Positions 1-8,718 of a DNA stretch of 64,000 nucleotides are shown here, one piece after another. Both the position numbers and the translations under genes were made by a program. The notes under the pieces were generated by a model. That model was not told the origin of the DNA. It saw only the letters and a program-made list of their open reading frames with translations, and did not search any database. Every line of letters starts with the position of its first letter. Within the stretch, counting starts at the first letter, position 1. Origin of the DNA: Entoloma clypeatum (Eukaryota > Basidiomycota > Agaricomycetes > Agaricales > Entolomataceae). The stretch lies in the NCBI GenBank assembly GCA_963565915.1, contig OY751490.1, forward strand, positions 2,790,001-2,854,000, given 5' to 3'.

Positions 1-387
1 TAACTTTCCATCTCTTTCTTTGAGATGATTACACTCGACTTCCAGGGAGCCTTGGAGTTCGATCAGGATGATCTCGTCATGTGAGATTTTTGCGAGGCTG
101 GAGGGAAGCTTCTGGTTCCATGAATCGAAGTCGATGGTTATAGGGATGATCATCAGCAACGACACATTCACGTTGTTTGGTTTAATTTGTGACCTCTAGA
201 CAATGTGAGGTCCCTTGTGATCCAGAAGCTGTAGTAATGTATCATTTTTCTCTGCTGGAATATGACATTCAGAATGCTGCACCACCCACTCCTCCAACAT
301 GTAAATACATCTCAGTCTCATACAATACATTTTACAGTTTTTATACTAGCAAAGTACAGGCCCATCAGCAAACCCTGATTGGCCCTG
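1..387. other. Unassigned flank, no gene seen
   Basis: No reading frame with recognisable protein character, no splice-supported exons and no repeat structure was seen here. Short open frames are present on both strands but have no conserved motif. Confidence 0.4.
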
Positions 388-545
388 GGAGTACTACAGA
401 GCACTCTGTAGTGCTGTAGTATGGTAGAACAGGGTATTTGAAACAGGGAGCTCTGTAGTGACCCTGGTCACTACAGAGGACCTCTGGTAGACTGGCAGGC
501 CACTCTGTAGTGTCCTGTAGTGTCCTGTAGAAAGCACCCAGTACT
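388..545. repeat. CTCTGTAGTG palindromic repeat cluster
   Basis: The motif CTCTGTAGTG and its complement CACTACAGAG recur at least five times in about 150 bp, including a short perfect inverted pair near 462-480 and two tandem TGTCCTGTAG units near 517-532. This looks like the subterminal repeat zone of a small DNA transposon or MITE. No flanking target duplication was identified, so the boundaries are approximate. Confidence 0.45.
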
Positions 546-999
546 CTAGACAGATACTCTGGGTCCAGAACCAGTGGAATAGCTGGTGGTATTGTAAACA
601 TCACACACTGTCCAGATGATGATGTGGTGCAAATTTCAAAATTATTATAAAGTTTCTCTATGCTACAAACATGTAAATAAGTTTATCGGCTCTCTAGATA
701 TTGGGAATGAAGCACTGTGGGGGGTACATCAGTGAATGCAGCAGATTTTGGATAGGAATAACTTACAGCTTGCCAGGCATTGTCATGTCCTCTGGTGCCC
801 TGTCTGCACATCTCCCCCTTTGCCCAGGTTCCGCTAGAGACAAATTCACCCACCTCACATGTAGACGGGCTGCAGATCAGGAGGTTCGGGTTTGGGAGGT
901 TCAGTTTAGATTCGAACCACGGTTCAACATGAAAAGATGCGTAAAAAAAAAGGTGGCAAGGAGGCCGCACAGGACGAGAGGGTGCCACTGGAGACGAGA
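546..999. other. Unassigned DNA before minisatellite
   Basis: No gene was recognised. The long open frames that run through here on the minus strand extend into the neighbouring minisatellite and are low-complexity artefacts of the repeat, rich in Ser, Pro, Leu and His. Confidence 0.35.
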
Positions 1000-1680
1000 T
1001 ACAGCCGCAGGGGACAAGAGGCAGCCATTGGCCAGAGGTGGCCATTGGAGGCGAGAGATGGCCATAGGGCACGAGTGGGGGCTGTTGGAGGTGAGAGGGA
1101 GCCAAGGGAGATGAGAGATGGCCATAGGGCACAAGTGGGGGCCGTTGGAGGTGAGAGGGAGCCAAGGGAGATGAGAGATGGCCATAGGGCACGAGTGGGG
1201 GCCGTTGGAGGTGAGAGAGAGCCAAGGTAGATGAGAGATGGCTGTAGGGCATGAGTAGGAGCTGTTGGAGGTGAGAGGGAGCCAAGGGAGATGAGAGGGA
1301 GCCAAGGGAGATGAGAGATGGCCGTTGGAGGAGAGAGACGGCCATTGGGCATGCAGGGAAGCTGTAGGGAATGAGAGGAGGCTGTTGGAGGCAAGAGGAG
1401 GCCGTTGGAGGCAAGAGGAGGCCATTGGGGGCAGCAAGGAGCCATTGGAGGCAAGAGGCGACCATCAGAGACCAGAGACGGCTGCTGGGCATATGAGGAA
1501 GCTGTAGGGGGTGACAGGCAGCCGTTGGGCACACGAGAAGACCATAGGGATGAGTGGGAGCCGTTGAAGATGAGAGATGGCCGTTGGGAATGGTAGACGG
1601 CCATTGGGCATGAGAGGCGGCCATTGGGTGTGAGAGGCAGCCCATGAGGAAGCCATAGAGGATGAGAGGCAGCCATTTGG
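1000..1680. repeat. G-rich minisatellite with 60-bp higher-order unit
   Basis: Degenerate units of about 20 bp of the type GGCCATTGGAGGCGAGAG are arrayed through the block. Between about 1045 and 1290 three of them form a 60-bp higher-order unit repeated about four times with few changes. The array is open in several frames, which produces long false ORFs on both strands. Related units occur at 2235-2585, 2795-3015, 29065-29460, 30890-31005 and 38097-38400. Confidence 0.85.
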
Positions 1681-1715
1681 GGCGATGACTGTTCGAGGCG
1701 AGAGATGGCCGTGGT

Positions 1716-1920
1716 CGATGAGGAAGATGGGGAGGGGGGCAGACACACGGGAGGGAGGTGATGTTGGGGCTTTGGTATGGTCGATCTTCATTGCCGGGCT
1801 CGGCAAGTTCCGGGCACATGGCCAACCATCGAACAATTGCCAAAGTCCAACATCCCTTTTGACTCCCTCCATCACCTCCCTCCCGTGCATCTGCTCCCTC
1901 CTCCCCATCTTCCTCATCGA
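1716..1920. repeat. Large imperfect inverted repeat
   Basis: About 50 bp at 1716-1764 (starts CGATGAGGAAGATGG) are found inverted at about 1871-1920 with few mismatches. Pairing continues inward (GATGTTGGGGCTTTGG against CCAAAGTCCAACATC), leaving a loop of roughly 50-60 bp. Transcribed RNA from either strand could fold into a long hairpin. It may be the core of a foldback element; no target duplication was identified. Confidence 0.7.
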
Positions 1921-2033
1921 CTCCTCCTCTTTCCATTCACATGCCCGCCTGCCATGCAGGCCCAACTACCGGTGAGCACCTTCTGTACCTCACCACCCAC
2001 ACTTACAGAGAACAACAGGAAACATGTGGAGAA

Positions 2034-2227
2034 CATAGTGTTTGAGAGTCAGTTTGGTTCAGTTTTTTGCCCCAAAAACAGGTGGACCGAGACCGGACCA
2101 GTCTTTCAATCACTCAGAAATATGATAGACCAAGACCGAACCAGGGGGAACCGGTCTTGGCATGTTATTTTGCTTGGACCGGACCAGTCCAAACTGGTCT
2201 AGACCAGTCGTAACTACGGTAATACAC
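2034..2227. repeat. AGACCGG-rich short repeat, copy 1
   Basis: A stretch of about 190 bp starts TAGTGTTTGA, is dense in AGACCGG/CCGGTCT motifs and ends near AATACACTA. A second stretch with the same layout lies at 2597-2775. The weak terminal similarity (TAGTGT against its complement at the other end) and the internal palindromes fit a small MITE; the target duplication is not certain. Confidence 0.4.
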
Positions 2228-2234
2228 TAATAAT

Positions 2235-2585
2235 GTAAAAACATGTGTTGGGCGCGAGACGACACTGTTGGACATGAGTGAGGGGCCCGTTGGGCATGAG
2301 TCGAGGCTGTGGGACGTGAGTGAGGGGCTGTTGGTCATGAGAGGAGGCCACTGGATGCGAGAGTGGGCCGTTGCATGCGAGTGGGGAGCGTTGGGCGTGA
2401 GAAGGTGCCATTGGGCATTAGAGAGGGCCATTGCGCGCTAGTACAGGCCGTTGGGCATGACTTGTGGCAGTTAGGCACAAGAGGTGGCCATTGCACACAT
2501 GAGGGGGACCTTGGGCGTTAGAGGGGGCTGTTGGGCATGAGGGGCGGCCATTGGGTGGAAGTGGAGCCAAGTGGAGTGGAGGTGG
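2235..2585. repeat. Minisatellite block 2
   Basis: Degenerate repeats of about 20-25 bp built on GGCCGTTGGGCATGAG. They are related to the arrays at 1000-1680 and 2795-3015 and to the interior of the two hAT-like elements further right. Confidence 0.7.
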
Positions 2586-2596
2586 GGGGATAAAAG

Positions 2597-2775
2597 AAGT
2601 AGTGTTTCAAGGTTCAGTCCAATAGGACTGGAACTGGACCAGACTGAACCGAAAAATAAACCAAAATAGACCGAGACCGACGGCCCCGGTCTTCGGTCTC
2701 GACAAAAATTTTTTTTTTGAAGACTGGTAAAAGACCAGTTGAGACCGGTCTAAACCGGTCTTTTGGGTGCTAATA
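2597..2775. repeat. AGACCGG-rich short repeat, copy 2
   Basis: Same layout and orientation as 2034-2227: it begins TAGTGTTTCA, contains a GGTTCAGT box and a GACCGGTCTAAACCGGTC palindrome, and ends near CTAATACA. The two copies bracket minisatellite block 2. Confidence 0.4.
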
Positions 2776-2794
2776 CAGGGTCTACATATGTATT

Positions 2795-3015
2795 TACAGG
2801 GCATGAGGACGGGCTGTTGGGCTCAAGTGGTGGCCGTTGCGTGCGAGTTGAGGCCATTGGGCGTGAAGGGAGGGCGTTAGACATGAGAGAGATCTGTTGG
2901 GCATGAGAGAGATCCATTGGGCACAAGAAAGGGCCGTTGGGCATGAGTGAGGGCCGTTGGATGTGAGTCGAGACCGTTGGGCATGAGAGAGGGCCGTTGG
3001 GCATGAGAGGGCTGG
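2795..3015. repeat. Minisatellite block 3
   Basis: About ten degenerate units of the form GGGCCGTTGGGCATGAGAGA, roughly 20 bp each. The left LTR of Ty3-A begins immediately to the right, at 3039. Confidence 0.75.
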
Positions 3016-3038
3016 GCATCAGAGTCAGATGGCGAACT

Positions 3039-3440
3039 TGTTATGCTTAACAAACCATTCCAAAGTTTGGGCAGAGTATGCAGGAAGTGGAAAGGCAAAG
3101 AGCAATGTGATTGCTAAATCTAAGGAATCTAACTATACTACAGAGGGTTTGTATAGATACTGACTATAGGTGATAGCGGATGAGTCAGTACTGCAGAAGG
3201 CAGTGCACATGAGTAAGGCAACTGTGGAAGGCTATGTACAGTGAGTAAGCTGACTGTGGAAAGTGAGTCAGCGCGGGAGCGAAGTATACTAAAGGGGATG
3301 ACGAAGTAGTGTAGTGAGTCAGACTGGGAATCGAAGGTTGCGAAAGTAGACATTAGACATAGTAAGTTCGTAAGAGGGCGCCCCATTCAGATGATAGATA
3401 AAAGATATGACATGGTCCTCATACCGTAGAGTCCGTAACA
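3039..3440 (-). repeat. Ty3-A 3' LTR
   Basis: 402-bp LTR with TGTTATGC...CGTAACA ends on the plus strand. It is matched by 17888-18055 over the part that survives there. Just inside lies TGTTCCCCTCCTC, whose complement is a typical polypurine tract (GAGGAGGGGAACA) next to the 3' LTR of a minus-strand element. Confidence 0.9.
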
Positions 3441-3474
3441 TGTTCCCCTCCTCAAGCTCTGTGTCCTCACAGAG

Positions 3475-3846
3475 TCACTGTCCCCATCCCTCATTGTTGT
3501 TGGGGTCAGACCAGTTTGAACTCTCCTTGAGGCTCCAATCATATATCAGCTCCTTGTTGATGGCAACAGCGAGCTTGAGGCCTTTGATAGCCAGCTGAAT
3601 ACGTCGATTTTCAATGACGAGGGTGCTGGTGTAATTTCTGAGAATTTGTTTCTCCTCGGGACTTGGGGCGACGGGGAGGTTGGACAGCGAGTGAAGCTGG
3701 ATATGCATCTGGCGATGAAGGAGATCGGTGAGGGAAGTTTCAAGGGCATGGATTTGGTCTCTCATGGAGAGTGCTTTGTTCATGAGGGCGGCAATGGCGG
3801 GGTTGATGTCAGTGGTGGAAGTGGAGGTAGCGGTGGTGGTAGACAT
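3475..3846 (-). CDS. Ty3-A accessory ORF downstream of pol
   Basis: A 123-codon ORF in sense orientation between the chromodomain and the 3' LTR of Ty3-A, where an env-like gene would sit. It has a Ser/Thr-rich N terminus, a helical, coiled-coil-like middle (residues about 20-100, with repeated Leu spacing) and an acidic Asn-rich C terminus (SDPNNNEGWGQ). There is no membrane segment, so an envelope role is unlikely. It contains no in-frame stop, unlike the decayed pol next to it. I do not recognise a family; the function is unknown. An alternative is a chance ORF, but its composition and position argue for a real element gene. Confidence 0.55.
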   Translation of the reverse strand: MSTTTATSTSTTDINPAIAALMNKALSMRDQIHALETSLTDLLHRQMHIQLHSLSNLPVAPSPEEKQILRNYTSTLVIENRRIQLAIKGLKLAVAINKELIYDWSLKESSNWSDPNNNEGWGQ

Positions 3847-3978
3847 GGCGGCGAGGATAGTTGAGAGGTAGAAGAAGAATGGGGAGGCTATACTGAGCAG
3901 AGAAGTGGACTAGAGCGGGGAACTCAGTGTGTTTGACTGATGAGGTTGGTACTGTTGTGGATTTTTGAAAAATGTCTT

Positions 3979-6804
3979 TTATCGTGGGTGAGACGGGTTC
4001 TGCCAATGGAAATCACGGATCAGATCTTGAGTGTTCTGAATGTTGGTTTGAGGTTTCCATGTGTTCTCTTCTGGGCCATATCCTTCCCACTGGACGAGGT
4101 ACTGGATCTTTCCACAGAACTTTCGAGAGTCTAGGATCGTAGACACATGGTACTCTTCTTGTCCTTCGACAATGATCAGATCAGGGGCTGGTTTCCTTTT
4201 CTGGATGGCGTACTTCGGAGTTTCATATGGTGACAACAGGATCTCGTTGAACACAGGGTGAATCATCTTTCAAGTCTTCGGAAGATCAAGAAGGTACGCG
4301 CTAGCTCCTTTTTTCTCTAGGACTTTGAATGGTCCATGTCAGAGTGCATCAAGTTTATTTGAGGGGCGATCAGTCCTGATGTTAGTCCCTTCTAACCACA
4401 CCTTATCTCCGATGTGGTAGTTCTGAGATGGACTTTGCCGTGTATCAACTGTCTTCTTCATCTGATCCTGTGCTTGTTTCAGTGCTGCATTGGCTTCTTC
4501 TCGTGCCTGTTTGAGTTTTTTCAAGAAGTCGTTGGCAGCCGGATTGGTATCTTCTAACACAAGTTCTCCCTTCCAAGGATGTAAACCATAGTTGAGGTAG
4601 AATGGGGTGTGCTTCGTGGCCTGATGTTCTTTGTCATTATACTGGAACTCTGTGATTGTGATCCGCTCAGCCCAATCATCCTGTAAATGGTTGACAAAGT
4701 TCCGTAAGAACGCTTCCATTTCCTGGTGCGATTGTTTGGCCTGTCCATCAGTCTGTGGGTGGTACGCGGTGGACAGGTTCCTCTTGATCCCTAGCATGCG
4801 GCAGAGTATCTCCATGAACTTCGCAGCGAACTGCGGTCCCCTATTGCTGATGATCTTCTTGGGGATCCCATGAAGGTTCCATATCTGATCCCGATAGATC
4901 TTGGCTAATCCTTCAGCCGATAATTCCACGGTTGTTGGGATGAGGTGAAGCATCTTTGAATGCCTATCTGTGATGACCAGAATTGCATTTTTTCCATCAG
5001 ATTCTGGTATCAGTCCCACAATGTCGATCCCTATGTCTTCCCATGGGTGACTTGGTGCTGCATGGGGATGTAGCAGAGCATGTCACTTCTGTCGGTTGAT
5101 CTTGTTGCGTTGACAAGTGTCGCAACATTTCACATACTTCTTCACATCATGCAGGATAGTAGGCCACCAGTAGGTACGAGTGAGGAGTTCATGTGTCCGA
5201 TATTGTCCTGGATGTCCAGCCACTGGTGCATCGTGTGATTCAAACATCAGTTCTTGACGCAGTTGTGGGTCTGGTGGAACATAGACTCTTTCACCTGCAT
5301 ATGTGATGCCGTTTTCCTGTTGATACCAATGAGGATTCTTTTTTAGACCCTGGGCTACTTCTGTCTCCATGCGGTTTGAACCCTTGATGCATGTGATCCA
5401 CGGATTTTTGATGGTCGTGACGTTTCCAATTTTGATGGAATCAGATGTTTCATCCCCTTCAAAGAATTGTTCCTCCGTGAACATCTCCATTTGTACCACA
5501 TCTTCTGATTTTAACCATTTCAAGAATAGTCCCTCCTTGAGCATTTGGTCACTGTCTTGTGGTTTGAGTTCCGCTTCATACCAGGGTAAGCGTGACAGGA
5601 TGTCCGCTTTCGCATTGGTCTTGCCGGGTACATGCCATAATTCAAAGTCATAGTCTTGTAACTTCATTTTCCAGCGTCGCTGTTGTTGATTCAGGTCCTG
5701 AGGACGACGGAAATATTCCAGGTTCTTGTGATCGGTCAAGATCTCGAAACGTTCCCTGGCTTCGAGCAGATAGTGTCTCCAATCTTTCAATGCTTCCATG
5801 ACCGCCAGGAGTTTCTTGTTGTATATCTCATGATTCTGTTCAGCTGTGGACAGGGTCCGCAACAAGAATGCGATGGGGTGCCATTTGTCATCTTGCTTTT
5901 GAGAGAGTACTGCTCCAATTGCATAGCCTGATGCATCAGTTTCAACCCTGAACTGTCCCTCTGGTTTTGGTAATGCCAAGACTGGTGCTGATGTAATTGC
6001 CCGTATGAGACCTTCAAAGGCTTGCTGCTCTGTTGGTCCCCAAGTAAATGCCGTACCGCCTGTGAGCGCGGTGAGAGGTTTCGCAATGTTTGAGTATCCT
6101 TCAATAAAACATCGATAGAAGTTAGCAAATCCAAGGAACCTCTGAACTTCCTTTTTTGATGTGGGTGCTTGCCAGTTTTGGATCGTATCCATCTTTTCAG
6201 TTTCCATCTCAACATGTCCCTCACCAACCACATATCCCAATATAGGACATTTCGTTACTTCCCATAAACACTTCTTCTCCTTTAGGAACAAATCATTGTC
6301 CGATAGGATCTGTAGGATTTCTTTGGTGTTTCGTGTGAGTTCTTCCTTGGTTTTACCAATAACCACGATGTCATCCATGTAGATCACGCAGATACATCGG
6401 CGGATCTGGTCCCGGAATAGACTAGCCATCATTTGAGAGAACGTTCCCGGGGAGTTGCAAAGACCAAAAAACATGACCAATGGTTTGAACAATCCTCAAC
6501 TGGTGAGGAAGGCAGCTTTCCATTCATCACCCTCCTTAATCTGGACGTTGTTATAGCCCCACATGATGTCCCTCTTATTGAAGTAGACTGCATCTTTCAG
6601 CACATCCAAGAGGTCGGAGATGTGTGGGAGTGGGAACTTGCCTTTGACCGTAAATTTGTTGACCATGTGGTAATCTTGTACCAATCATTTGGAGCCATCC
6701 TTCTTGTTGATGAAGAAGCAAGGGGAGGCATAAGGGGATTTGGATGGGTGGATCTTTCCAGTTGCTAGACCTTCGTTGATGAATGCGTCCAATTCCTCTT
6801 GTTC
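3979..6804 (-). pseudogene. pol: Ty3-A pol: RT, RNase H, integrase, chromodomain
   Basis: The distal part of pol. RT begins at the Ty3-B insertion (EQEELDAFINEG) and runs through FFINKKDGSK and the intact catalytic box YMDD near 6380. RNase H follows (ETDASGYAIGAVLSQ), then the integrase zinc region (HPGQYRTHELL, CDTCQR), the integrase core (DIVGLIPESDGK, SNRGPQF) and a chromodomain at 3979-4266 (IQYLVQWEGYGPEENTW). In-frame TGA codons lie at 6685-6687, 6496-6498, 5083-5085 and 4339-4341, where Arg fits, and at 4270-4272, where Trp is expected. The third integrase catalytic residue, Glu in the usual TER motif, reads Lys (AKQSHQ, about 4729-4748), a CpG-context change. The 5' part of pol lies beyond Ty3-B at 14146-14930. 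Confidence 0.9.
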
Positions 6805-6809
6805 CTTTT

Positions 6810-7491
6810 TGTTATATCCATCTCCGAATCTCTGATCCACTCCGATATTCCTCCGACATTCCGGACATCCGTTACCTCCGCATCTCTGCACGTTGCCATC
6901 ATGCATTTCATATTCATATTCCCATTTACTTATGCATCGCCTTTTCCACATGGTCCGTTGACCGACATCTCCAATGTTCGTTACAGTCGCTGGCAACTTA
7001 CGCCACAACTCCGGACCTACTCCGACCATCTCCGTAAAGTAATCTCACTTAGGTATTTAAGCTCGTACCATACCTGTAGTTCCTCAGTTCGAATATCAAC
7101 AAAGTTCACTCCTCTACTCCCTGTTCATGCCAGAGATCCTCGCTGTGGTACAATACGCCGACAACATCCTCATCTACTGCTCTTCCTCAATCGTTACCCT
7201 TCGACGAGCTCAGTACTATGTCCGAGTCACAACTCCGACATCGTTCGACCATTTCCACGTCAATGTGTCTCTCACCGAGATCTTTCTGAGAGCCTCCGCA
7301 CCTCCGACCTCTCCTCCGACCTCCTGAAATTGGGACACCTTATCCAACAAACGGCGGCGCAACACATACATTGAAGCCACGTCCCTCCCCTTCGTCGTTC
7401 CTCTGCATCTCCGGAGTTCTGCTCCGGTCTCAGTCCTATGTCCGACCTCCGATGGACTCCGACGAAGCTCCGACGTTTCACCTACTTAATA
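6810..7491 (+). repeat. Ty3-B 5' LTR
   Basis: 682 bp, from TGTTATATCC to CTACTTAATA. It contains a TATTTAAG box near 7053-7062 that could place the element's promoter, and about 24 CCG triplets, roughly 21 of them in the context TCCG. Differences from the 3' LTR number about two dozen and are nearly all transitions at CpG sites, plus a 31-bp duplication that only the 3' LTR has. Confidence 0.93.
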
Positions 7492-7531
7492 GTATATTCG
7501 AACTCAAACCGTTTTTGGATTCCTGCTAGTC

Positions 7532-8680
7532 ATGGCACTCCGAAACACCAAGACAGCAAAAGCTGCAGAAGCTGGCACTTCTAGGCAGCAAGTTCTACAA
7601 AATGTCGAACAATGTTTAACAGAACTATCCCCTGTAACTCCGACTACTCCGACACCTCCGGGTTTTCGGCCCATCACACCTCCGCATAATATTCCGATCC
7701 CCACTTCCCCCATAGAATCTGCACCCCCATCTCCTCAGAATATTTTCAGCCCACAAGCCCTTGCGGATGCTTTCCTCTTAATGACCAATGAACTCAAACA
7801 CAGCAAAGGTCACAAGCATCACAAAAAGGCTAAGGATCTGGACACCTTCGACGGTTCCGATCCCCGGAAACTGAACCAGTTCATCCTCCAATGCACATTG
7901 TTCTTCCGCGACAACTCTGAGTATGACGATGACTCTGCCAAAATCACTCTCGCCATCTCCTTCCTCCGAGGCACAGCTCTCGATTATTTCGAGCATTTCA
8001 TCATCGAACCGGACCCGGACAACCCCCCGGACTGGTACGAAGATTGGTCCGCATTCCTCCGCACGGAATTCGGGGTCATTGACCCCGTTGCAGATGCTGC
8101 CAACTCTCTGGACAATCTCAAAATGCGCGAAAATCAACATATTCTCAAGTATAATATCGAGTTCACATGCCTTGCTGCCAAAACGCACTGGGACAGCTCC
8201 GCCCTGCATCACCGGTACTACTCCGGGTTGGCGGAGCGGATTAAAGATGTCCTTGGGACTCAAGCAAAGCCAAGCACGTTACCAGCACTTAGGGAGCTAG
8301 CACAGACTATTGATGCTCGCCACTGGGAACGTCATCACGAGAAATCCCGCTCTGACAAATCCGCATCCAAATCTGACAAATCCGAAGCTAAAACCCCCTC
8401 CGCAAACTCCGATAAAAACTCCAAAGCCAAACCGCAGACACAGAACCAGGGCAAACAGTCAAAGCCTTCCTCCACTCCCAAGTCCGACATCTCTGACAAA
8501 CTCAGAAAAGACGGAAAGCTAACTCCGGAGGAACGCAAACACCGTTTTGACAACAACCTCTGTATGTTTTGTGGCAAAGCTGGACACGTCACGAAAGATT
8601 GCCTGAAGTCTTCGTCCTCCGCCTCTAAGGCTAAGGCGCGCGCTGCCCAAGCCAAGACCACGGATGAAACAAAAAATTAG
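7532..8680 (+). CDS. gag: Ty3-B Gag polyprotein
   Basis: A 382-residue Gag that forms the virus-like particle around element RNA. It has an N-terminal Pro/Thr-rich leader, then a capsid-like retrotrans_gag region (about residues 105-240: LNQFILQCTLFF, GTALDYFEHF, WYEDWSAFLRTEF), a basic Lys/Ser-rich linker, and one CCHC zinc knuckle near residue 350 (CMFCGKAGHVTKDC, spacing CX2CX4HX4C) that binds RNA. The frame is intact, in contrast with pol. It ends TAG at 8678-8680, directly after a slippery heptamer that lets ribosomes slip back into pol. The start ATG lies 41 bp after the 5' LTR. Confidence 0.92.
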   Translation: MALRNTKTAKAAEAGTSRQQVLQNVEQCLTELSPVTPTTPTPPGFRPITPPHNIPIPTSPIESAPPSPQNIFSPQALADAFLLMTNELKHSKGHKHHKKAKDLDTFDGSDPRKLNQFILQCTLFFRDNSEYDDDSAKITLAISFLRGTALDYFEHFIIEPDPDNPPDWYEDWSAFLRTEFGVIDPVADAANSLDNLKMRENQHILKYNIEFTCLAAKTHWDSSALHHRYYSGLAERIKDVLGTQAKPSTLPALRELAQTIDARHWERHHEKSRSDKSASKSDKSEAKTPSANSDKNSKAKPQTQNQGKQSKPSSTPKSDISDKLRKDGKLTPEERKHRFDNNLCMFCGKAGHVTKDCLKSSSSASKAKARAAQAKTTDETKN

Positions 8681-8718
8681 CGGGCAGTCCACAGGACTCT
8701 GTACGGCCTGAGGACTGC
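8671..8718 (+). promoter_or_regulatory. -1 programmed ribosomal frameshift signal, Ty3-B
   Basis: The last gag codons read ACA AAA AAT TAG. They contain the heptamer A AAA AAT (8671-8677) in the correct phase for a -1 slip, which moves ribosomes into the open pol frame (TTA GCG GGC...). Six nucleotides later a stem forms: GCAGTCC (8684-8690) pairs with GGACTGC (8712-8718). Inside it, CAGG (8692-8695) pairs with CCTG (8707-8710) beyond an A-A mismatch. Heptamer, spacer and stem all match the usual arrangement for retroviral and retrotransposon gag-pol frameshifting. Activity is inferred. Confidence 0.8.

Noticed and set aside
683..1936. Long minus-strand open frames of up to 417 codons across the minisatellite
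   Set aside because: They arise because the tandem unit is open in several frames; composition is low-complexity and no splice or domain evidence supports a gene.
1000..3015. Tandem arrays considered as a CRISPR array
   Set aside because: The units are degenerate and contiguous without unique spacers, and the genome is eukaryotic.
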